10,535 nucleotides of DNA, taken from NCBI GenBank assembly GCA_030666765.1, contig DAOUXE010000015.1:1-10535 (forward strand), given 5' to 3'. How positions within the stretch are numbered: the first letter of the stretch is position 1; each line of letters opens with the position of its first letter. This document shows positions 1 through 5,714 of the stretch, piece by piece. The position numbers and the translations under genes are program-made. The notes beneath the pieces are model-generated. The model had not been told where the DNA came from and made no database searches. It was given only the letters and a program-made list of their open reading frames with translations. The stretch comes from Methanosarcinales archaeon. GTDB taxonomy: Archaea > Halobacteriota > Methanosarcinia > Methanosarcinales > Methanogasteraceae.

Positions 1-233
1 CGGGCCCTCCCAGAGCCCGGGTGCGCTTTCGTATGCCTCCGCCGGAATCGCTCAGGTCGTACGGTGACTCCTGCACAGCGAAGGGGGCGGGCTTTCGCGT
101 TCTCGTGGGGCGTTTTTGGGCGCCAGCCTGCCGCCGTCTGGAACTGCCGCCTCGTATTTGGATGCGGTCTGGTGCGGGGTATTCGCGGTTCCGGTCTGTA
201 TGATGTGGCTTTCGGTGTTTGCGAAAATCTGTT

Positions 234-407
234 GCGGTAATACTTGCCGTCAGGTGATTGCGATTTCAGTTGTACCCAAACCAAAGGACAACTCAGGATG
301 TTTGGATGCCCGGTCTTTGACGTTGCTCCGGTGCGGTCCGGGCATCGGGCGGTCTGATAGGGCGGAGACTTACGCCCCGTCCGCGCTACCATCGGAATAA
401 ATTCCGA
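234..407 (+). ncRNA. Candidate structured RNA: five successive hairpins
   Basis: Five inverted repeats follow one another without overlap. They are CGGTAA/TTGCCG with one T-G wobble (235-240/244-249), AGTTGT/ACAACT (268-273/288-293), GATGCCCGG/CCGGGCATC, a perfect 9-bp stem (305-313/338-346), GGGCG/CGCCC (360-364/373-377), and TCGGAA/TTCCGA with a TAAA loop (392-397/402-407). A T-rich tract follows directly, as expected for an archaeal transcript end on the plus strand. This is what the sequence shows; that it is transcribed as RNA is inference. A right end of an IS200/IS605-type element, whose 3' region encodes a structured RNA, is one alternative, but no transposase motif is visible. Inverted repeats fold on either strand, so orientation rests only on the T tract. 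Confidence 0.3.
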
Positions 408-462
408 GGCATCCTTGGCGGTTGAGCTTATCTTTTTATGCATCTTTTATTTTTGTTTTGAT
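392..462 (+). terminator. Hairpin plus T-rich tract, probable plus-strand terminator
   Basis: A perfect 6-bp stem (TCGGAA/TTCCGA, 392-407) with a four-base TAAA loop is followed within about 25 bases by several T runs (around 430-460). T-rich tracts are the normal termination signal of archaeal RNA polymerase, and the preceding hairpin strengthens the case. It would end a plus-strand transcript that starts at or left of the window edge. No gene belonging to that transcript was identified. Confidence 0.4.
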
Positions 463-480
463 TTACATATAAGCTTTGGA

Positions 481-657
481 GGATATGGGAAGACCCATAG
501 CGAAGCGGAGGGATTTGGACGAGGGGCAAGCCGAGCCCCGAACCGCATATCCACCTGTTAAAAGACCCAAACGGAGTTATCCTGGGATAACGGAGCGAAG
601 CGGAGTGAGTTTCTCGTATCCGAAAATCATCCTGCCGCCGTAGTTTTTCTCACTCCG
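481..657. repeat. Palindrome cluster with 12-bp direct repeat
   Basis: This stretch holds TATGGG/CCCATA with an AAGA loop (484-489/494-499), GGATATG/CATATCC (481-487/546-552, competing with the first), GGGGC/GCCCC (523-527/535-539), GTTATCC/GGATAAC with a 2-base centre (576-582/585-591) and a perfect 9-bp CGGAGTGAG/CTCACTCCG pair (601-609/649-657). The 12-mer AGCGAAGCGGAG occurs twice in direct orientation, at 499-510 and 594-605. Dense short palindromes with a repeated G/A-rich motif resemble dispersed intergenic repeat elements of prokaryotic genomes. Whether other copies exist cannot be seen from one window. Confidence 0.45.
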
Positions 658-733
658 TCACTGTTCATCGTTAGATTTTCCGCCATGGGAGATTCACCGT
701 AGAAAGTGCCTGTTGGATATACTGCACATATAA

Positions 734-1450
734 TCAATATCCCCAATTTTCGTGTTTAAGTGGAAGTTGGTTCAACACGTCTCTTAGAAATTGCCATTTT
801 GGAATGTACTTGTCCATTAATGAAATAAATCGAGTATTATGCGTAGGTTCCAAAATATGAACCATTTCGTGCACAATAATGTATTCAAGACATTCTTGAG
901 GTTTCTTGGCGAGTTCGGTATTGAGCCTAATATTGTGGGCTTTTGGGTTGCAACTTCCCCATTTTGTTTTCATGTGCTGAACAAACAAACGATTAACTTT
1001 AACGCCAATTACCGGCTCCCATTTGTCTATTAGTGGCTGAACAGCAGTTCGGATTTGCTCACGATACCATGCATCTATGACGTCCCGTTTTTTGTTTTCA
1101 TCAGTTCCCGGGCGAACTCTTAACACCATATTATTGTGTTTCAACTCGACATCAGGAGGTTCTTCGGCTTCTAAAATCTTTAACAAATACCGTTTTCCCC
1201 AAACATAATGACTTTCCCGTTCCAGGTACTCTCTTGGAGTTTCGCGTTCTTGATCGAGTATTTTTTGTCGTTGTTTTTTTATCCAAGCCATTTTAGTTAA
1301 AGCAAATACGCGGATGGTATCAATGTTCATGTGCGAGGGGGCTGAAATACGGACATTCCCTGAAGGAGGATATACGCTCAGATGGATGTTTTTAATGTCT
1401 TTTAATACAACATCCACCGTAATATCGCCCAATTCAATTTGATTTTTCAT
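734..1450 (-). CDS. YgjP/DUF45-type zinc metallopeptidase coupled to hsdR
   Basis: A 238-residue protein of the YgjP-like (DUF45, M48-related) metallopeptidase family. The zinc site is visible: His194-Glu195-Met-Val-His198, with the third ligand His204 in the following EPTHNTRF segment, giving the HExxHx5H pattern of the family. Ahead of it is the family's KTKWGSC block (161-167). The N-terminal part carries the usual strand-rich region and a WIKKQRQKI helix (56-64). There is no signal peptide or membrane segment, so it should be cytoplasmic. The ATG overlaps the hsdR stop by one base (TAATG), and a strong AAGGAG ribosome site lies 5 bases upstream inside hsdR, so it is translated with the restriction genes. 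Family members are commonly found beside type I hsdR, but a substrate there is not established. Length is normal and the gene looks intact. Confidence 0.92.
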   Translation of the reverse strand: MKNQIELGDITVDVVLKDIKNIHLSVYPPSGNVRISAPSHMNIDTIRVFALTKMAWIKKQRQKILDQERETPREYLERESHYVWGKRYLLKILEAEEPPDVELKHNNMVLRVRPGTDENKKRDVIDAWYREQIRTAVQPLIDKWEPVIGVKVNRLFVQHMKTKWGSCNPKAHNIRLNTELAKKPQECLEYIIVHEMVHILEPTHNTRFISLMDKYIPKWQFLRDVLNQLPLKHENWGY

Positions 1451-4400
1451 TAATACTCCTTCTGTGCTTTTATTATGAGAAATATCCGTTCCACCTCGCT
1501 TTCGTCTTTTAAAACACTAAATAGGGCAGATTTGATTACTTGTTCACGTGCTTTAATCCCTCGCCAATCGTCATGGCGATTTTCCTTCACGGCAGTATCG
1601 ATATCAATAGCCAGTTCTTCATTTTGAGTTAGATTGTTGTATAGGGCACGTCTGCCTGGCGTATTCAGAGTTTTAGGCGTATCCTCAGAATGCCCTACCC
1701 CAACGTTTTTCGCCAATTCGGCAATCTGTTTAAGGTATTCTTCATAACTCATTGCCCTCGCTTTTCGATCTTTTATTATTTCGTCGAGCAGCTTAGACAT
1801 CTTTTCATAGAATGCGGGGTCATTCAGGTGCTCTTTTATAATCTTGCTTCGGACATTGTTTTCTATCGTTTCAGCAATCGCATTCCTATCTCCTTTCAAG
1901 CCACCAAGTTGCGAAGTGATAGCATCGGCAATTCCCGTTTTTACTACAATATCCAGCAGACTCATGTTGCCGAAGGGTGAGATTGGTCTTGGTTCATCGG
2001 CTTCTATGTAGGTGTCTATAAGATGCCGCATATCAGCTTCGTAAGCCTTGAGGTCGAGGCTTTCACCGCTTGCTTTGCGTATGATGTTCCGCATATTGAG
2101 ATAATGTTTGATCTGGTTTTGAATACGTTCGAGGTCTGAAGCGGTATATCCGGCAGCCTCCATTTCATCAGCGATGTTGGCGTATGCACGCACTAATGTG
2201 GCAACTGCTTTGTAAAGGGCAGCACGTTGTGGTTCATGTTCTTTCAGGTCGGATGGAATTTCAGTATTGCCACAGAAATAATGGAGATGTTCAAGCTCAC
2301 CCTTTGGCGGTTCAACAGGCTCACAAAGTAAAGCGAGCACCTCTATTGCATCGTCTAATCGCTCTCTCCCTCGCTTTAGACGATCCTGCAACAATATTTC
2401 GGGTGCAGCCCCGCCAGAACTATGATCTAACTCTGAAGTATAAACCGCGATGGCATTTTCAACTTTCGTGAACAGGTCTTTATAATCCACGATGTAACCG
2501 AAATCCTTGTCTTCCCCATCCAGTCGGTTTGTTCTGCATATTGCCTGAAACAAGCCGTGGTCTTGCATGGATTTGTCTATGTAAAGATATGTGCAGGGCG
2601 GGGCATCAAAGCCGGTCAGGAGCTTATCGACAACAATAAGGAGCTTCATGTTGGCGGGCTCTTTAACAAACAATTGCTTAGCCCACTCTTCATAAGCCTC
2701 AGTTTTTGCCATACCTGACCTGTGCTCTACGTCTTTCAGCAATTCGATATAGGTGTTATAGATAAATTCTTTATCAGTTTCTGTATTTGCACCAGTATCC
2801 TCTCTGGTTATGTCTTGAGCGTGTGGATTATACGAAGTAACCAGCGCACACTTGCCCCTAAATTGCGTCTTCACAAACAGGGAGTAATATTTGCATGCTT
2901 CATAAATGCTTGAAGCTACAAGAATGGCATTACCACGTTCGCTGGAAAGACGAGGTTTCACGCTGAAATCAAAAACGATGTCACTTACAACACGCCCCAT
3001 GCGGGAACGTGAACTGAGCACCTTCTGCATCGTACCCCAGTGCTTCTTAAGTTCATCCTTCTGCCAATCATTGAGTCCTCTGGTCTTTGCTTCGAACCAG
3101 GCATCTATTTTATCCTCGGAACCAAGACGCTGGTCGATGTCCCTGGCGTCATAAACAAGATCCAGAATGACCTCGTCTTCAACTCCTTCGCTGAACTTGT
3201 AGGTGTGGATATAGCCGCCGAATACTTCCAGGCTGGTCTTTTTATCTTTTTTAAGAAGCGGTGTACCTGTGAAACCTATGAAAACAGCATTGGGCATGAT
3301 CGCTTTCATTGCTCGATTAAGTTTGTCGCTCTGCGTCCGGTGGCATTCATCCACGAATGCGAAAACATCCCCGACCATTTTACTGGGTTGGGACTCCAGT
3401 TCACTGATGTATGCATCGAAATCGTCAACATCCCGCTTGCCGAATTTGTGAACAAGAGAACATAAGAGGCGGGGCGTCGTTTGAGCAAGCTGGCTCATCA
3501 GCTCGCGCCCGCTGCCGGATCGCTTTATTTGCTCTCCCGCATCGGTGAACACTCCTTCTATCTGTTTGTCCAGTTCGTCCCGGTCGGTAATAATTGCCAC
3601 TCTGGCGTTGGGGTTATTCTCGAGGATCCACTTTGCAAGCATTACCATGATGATGCTCTTTCCGCTCCCCTGTGTGTGCCAGATTATACCACCTTTGAAT
3701 TGTTTTACGTGTTCCTGAGCGGCTTTGATAGCAAAATACTGGTGGACACGCGGCAGTTTCTTTCTTCCGCCATCGAAAAGAACGAAATCGTGCATCAGTT
3801 CGATCAGACGCTCCTTGCAGCACATCTTGATTAGATACTTGTCCAGCTTGAAACGGCTGTCGTCCTTCTCGTCCTCTTTCCATCGAAGATAGTATTTCTC
3901 CTGTGTTCCTACGGTTCCGTATCGAAGCCCCTCGGAATCGTTGCCGGCGAAGGTGAACTGCACGGTACTGAAGAACCATTCGTTGAATTCCTGCCTCTGG
4001 TTGGAGATCAGTTGCCTTATGCCGTCGCCGATTGAAACGCGGCTGTTCTTTAGCTCGATTACACCGACTGCGATTCCGTTCACGTAAAGAATAAGGTCAG
4101 GTCTCCGCTCGTGATCGCCACGAAGCGTTACCTCTTCGGCTATGGCAAAGTCGTTTTTTTCAGGTTCCTGCCAGTTAATGAGATGCACGGTTTCGGTGAG
4201 CTTGCCAGCCTCGACCTTCACAGGGACGCCGTAGCGCAGAAGCGAATAAACTTCCTTATTGTTGGCATAGAGGTTTCTGCTAAGATTGTCAGCTTCAATG
4301 CGAAGTTTATATATCGTTAAACTGATTTGCCTGGGAGAATATTTGTTTTTTAAAAGATAGGCTGTTAAGAGTTCTTCTTCGATATTGCTGTTTGCGTCCT

Positions 4401-4503
4401 TATCTGTCAAGTCACCTGTATAGCGGTATCCAAGTTCATCCTGAAACAGTGCGATTATGCGGTTCTGGGTGGCACGTTCAGGTTTGCCGATATTATCGCT
4501 CAT
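1450..4503 (-). CDS. hsdR: Type I restriction enzyme subunit R (nuclease-translocase)
   Basis: A 1017-residue HsdR, the ATP-driven translocase and endonuclease of a type I restriction complex. From the N-terminus, a PD-(D/E)xK nuclease site is seen at Asp136 (RRPDLILYV) with Glu150-Leu-Lys152. The superfamily 2 helicase core follows: Walker A HTQGSGKS (276-283), DECH box (385-388), FTGTP motif III (411-415), motif V DKLLTGFDAP (626-635) and motif VI QAICRTNR (653-660). The remaining third is the helical C-terminal region that contacts the methyltransferase core. Length matches the family and no motif is missing, so the enzyme should be active. The start ATG overlaps the hsdS stop in a 4-base ATGA, with GGGAGG about 10 bases upstream, indicating translational coupling. 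The enzyme cuts unmethylated DNA far from the HsdS recognition site after translocation. Confidence 0.97.
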   Translation of the reverse strand: MSDNIGKPERATQNRIIALFQDELGYRYTGDLTDKDANSNIEEELLTAYLLKNKYSPRQISLTIYKLRIEADNLSRNLYANNKEVYSLLRYGVPVKVEAGKLTETVHLINWQEPEKNDFAIAEEVTLRGDHERRPDLILYVNGIAVGVIELKNSRVSIGDGIRQLISNQRQEFNEWFFSTVQFTFAGNDSEGLRYGTVGTQEKYYLRWKEDEKDDSRFKLDKYLIKMCCKERLIELMHDFVLFDGGRKKLPRVHQYFAIKAAQEHVKQFKGGIIWHTQGSGKSIIMVMLAKWILENNPNARVAIITDRDELDKQIEGVFTDAGEQIKRSGSGRELMSQLAQTTPRLLCSLVHKFGKRDVDDFDAYISELESQPSKMVGDVFAFVDECHRTQSDKLNRAMKAIMPNAVFIGFTGTPLLKKDKKTSLEVFGGYIHTYKFSEGVEDEVILDLVYDARDIDQRLGSEDKIDAWFEAKTRGLNDWQKDELKKHWGTMQKVLSSRSRMGRVVSDIVFDFSVKPRLSSERGNAILVASSIYEACKYYSLFVKTQFRGKCALVTSYNPHAQDITREDTGANTETDKEFIYNTYIELLKDVEHRSGMAKTEAYEEWAKQLFVKEPANMKLLIVVDKLLTGFDAPPCTYLYIDKSMQDHGLFQAICRTNRLDGEDKDFGYIVDYKDLFTKVENAIAVYTSELDHSSGGAAPEILLQDRLKRGRERLDDAIEVLALLCEPVEPPKGELEHLHYFCGNTEIPSDLKEHEPQRAALYKAVATLVRAYANIADEMEAAGYTASDLERIQNQIKHYLNMRNIIRKASGESLDLKAYEADMRHLIDTYIEADEPRPISPFGNMSLLDIVVKTGIADAITSQLGGLKGDRNAIAETIENNVRSKIIKEHLNDPAFYEKMSKLLDEIIKDRKARAMSYEEYLKQIAELAKNVGVGHSEDTPKTLNTPGRRALYNNLTQNEELAIDIDTAVKENRHDDWRGIKAREQVIKSALFSVLKDESEVERIFLIIKAQKEY

Positions 4504-5714
4504 GTTAGTCTAATCCTCCCTGTGAGTAATTCCTGCATCATACCCTGCTTTATCTGGCGGGCTTTGGTTAGTTTTGAATCTAATGCGGCGATCTCTGCGT
4601 CCATGTCAGATAGGACGGAGGCGATGGCGGATTGCTCGGGAGAGGGTGGAATTTTTTCAATTATCTGATAAACTTGGTCTCTATTAAGACCCGGTACTGC
4701 ACTATGGGAATTTAAATTGTTTAATTTCAGACTTTTCAAGAAATAATACCAAAAAGAAATATCACCCTTCGACTTCAGGTTAACATAATAAGTAGTATCA
4801 ATTGGCCAAAAATCTTTTTTTGAAAAGGCAACTCCCCCAACGGAGCCTTTCCTACCGACAATAATTCCAGGACCATTTGCTAACGATTCATTATGAAAAC
4901 CAACAATTCCATTAGAACCAAATATAGGAATTGTTCCAACAATTCTTATATTTACGCTAAGACCTTTTCCGTATAGTAATTCTATTTCACCTCCTAACTC
5001 CTTAACCTCCCAATCCTCCGGGATCACCCCGACCTCGGTCTGCTTGTAGCCTTTCTTTTTCTCGAACCCCGGCAGCCGCTTCTTCCCGGTCAGCAGCTCC
5101 TGCATCGCCCCCTGCTTGATCTCGCGCTTCTTGGCGATGAGCCGCTCCAGGGATTGGATGAGGGCGTCCGCGTCGGAGAGGGCGGTGGCGATCGCGGTTT
5201 GTTCGGCGAGGGTAGGAGGAAGGGGGATTGCAAATGACCATATATCCCCTGGGCTAATATGCGGTATAGCTGTTACTGTTTTTACAGAATCACAATATTT
5301 AGTAAATTTGTCTCCACAAATCCATTCTTTAAGATACCCTATATCAATTTTTTTTGAGCGAATTCTTGCTACCCGCTGTAAAAGCAAAGCAGGTAAATCA
5401 TTTTTAGATAGAATAGCAAAACTTCTACCAACAAGAGATCCATCCATCGCAATTACGATGTCTCCTTCATTTAAGACGTATTGCTGTAAATCGAACGTGA
5501 CTTTTTTCCAGTATTGTGTAATATCATCCGCCCAATCAGTCTTGCCTCTTTTGATGTTTGAGCCTCTTAATAATTTAATCCCTGATGAAGTATAATTATT
5601 ACTTGGAAAAGGGAATCCTGTAAGTAGGTCAATCTTATCACCTATTTTTTTAATATCCCAATCTTCCGGGATCACCCCGACCTCGGTCTGCTTGTAGCCT
5701 GGTTTCACTTCCAT
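4500..5714 (-). CDS. hsdS: Type I restriction-modification specificity subunit S
   Basis: A 404-residue HsdS that fixes the bipartite DNA target for both modification and restriction. It has the classic two-fold layout: target-recognition domain 1 (about 6-165), a central conserved helical spacer (LSDADALIQSLERLIAKKRE, then IKQGAMQELLTGKKRLPGF, about 178-216), recognition domain 2 (about 222-360) and a matching C-terminal helix (LSDMDAEIAALDSKL, ending IKQGMMQELLTGRIRL). Each half opens with the same 14 residues, GYKQTEVGVIPEDW (6-19 and 222-235), followed by D in one and E in the other. The start overlaps the end of hsdM by 10 bases and the stop overlaps hsdR by 4. The recognition domains are AT-rich (about 33-36% GC by hand count) while the central segment is about 63% GC, so the gene is a mosaic. 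The recognised DNA sequence cannot be predicted by eye. Confidence 0.96.
   Translation of the reverse strand: MEVKPGYKQTEVGVIPEDWDIKKIGDKIDLLTGFPFPSNNYTSSGIKLLRGSNIKRGKTDWADDITQYWKKVTFDLQQYVLNEGDIVIAMDGSLVGRSFAILSKNDLPALLLQRVARIRSKKIDIGYLKEWICGDKFTKYCDSVKTVTAIPHISPGDIWSFAIPLPPTLAEQTAIATALSDADALIQSLERLIAKKREIKQGAMQELLTGKKRLPGFEKKKGYKQTEVGVIPEDWEVKELGGEIELLYGKGLSVNIRIVGTIPIFGSNGIVGFHNESLANGPGIIVGRKGSVGGVAFSKKDFWPIDTTYYVNLKSKGDISFWYYFLKSLKLNNLNSHSAVPGLNRDQVYQIIEKIPPSPEQSAIASVLSDMDAEIAALDSKLTKARQIKQGMMQELLTGRIRLT
5008..5052 (-). repeat. 45-bp direct repeat in hsdS, copy 2 (before TRD2)
   Basis: These 45 bases match 5656-5700 with a single difference (C at 5015 against T at 5663). They encode the start of the second half of HsdS (GYKQTEVGVIPEDW, 222-235). 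The spacing of 648 bp is a whole number of codons (216), so recombination between the copies would keep the reading frame. Confidence 0.93.
5656..5700 (-). repeat. 45-bp direct repeat in hsdS, copy 1 (before TRD1)
   Basis: This is the first copy of the hsdS repeat, encoding residues 6-19 of HsdS just after the start codon. It differs from the copy at 5008-5052 by one base, far closer than the other duplicated parts of the gene, such as the two LLTG spacer ends, whose DNA has clearly diverged. That closeness suggests recent exchange or gene conversion at this point. Confidence 0.93.

Larger units (their letters stand above)
1..733. other. Gene-free structured left flank
   Basis: I recognise no protein gene here. 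Plus-strand frames in the first 400 bases are open for up to about 110 codons, but this part is GC-rich and stop-poor in all three frames, and the translations show no family motif. What stands out is structure. Inverted repeats lie at 1-19, 234-250, 268-293, 305-346, 360-377, 392-407, 484-499, 481-552, 523-539, 576-591 and 601-657. The left half ends in a T-rich stretch (about 430-462). The two halves differ in base composition (GC-rich, then mixed) and may be unrelated units. Possible readings are the 3' end of a plus-strand transcript or structured RNA entering from the left, a decayed end of a mobile element, or an intergenic repeat cluster. No tRNA or rRNA signature was seen. Confidence 0.6.

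Noticed and set aside
1-240. Frame 1 open from the window edge to a TAA at 238-240, considered as the 3' end of a protein such as TnpB
   Set aside because: No zinc-ribbon CxxC pairs or other transposase motif can be read in any frame, and competing frames are equally open.
116-400. Plus-strand open frame of 94 codons in the left flank
   Set aside because: The region is GC-rich and stop-poor in all three frames, the product shows no family motif, it has no convincing ribosome site, and it overlaps five successive inverted repeats.
464-480. Similarity between TACATATAAGCTTTGGA (464-480) and TACATAAAGCTTATGGA (about 8342-8358) as flanking repeats of the restriction cassette
   Set aside because: The match needs two single-base gaps, is only about 17 bases long and AT-rich, and is not accompanied by an integrase or a tRNA end, so chance is the simpler explanation.
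485-643. Small plus-strand ORF of 52 residues, Arg/Lys/Pro-rich, with GGAGG just before the ATG
   Set aside because: The GGAGG is only 2 bases from the ATG, too close to act as a ribosome site. The ORF runs through palindromes and a duplicated 12-mer, so it is most likely translated repeat sequence.
3040-3465. 141-codon plus-strand ORF opposite hsdR
   Set aside because: It is antisense to the conserved helicase core of hsdR and shows no family features; it is a shadow of the real gene.
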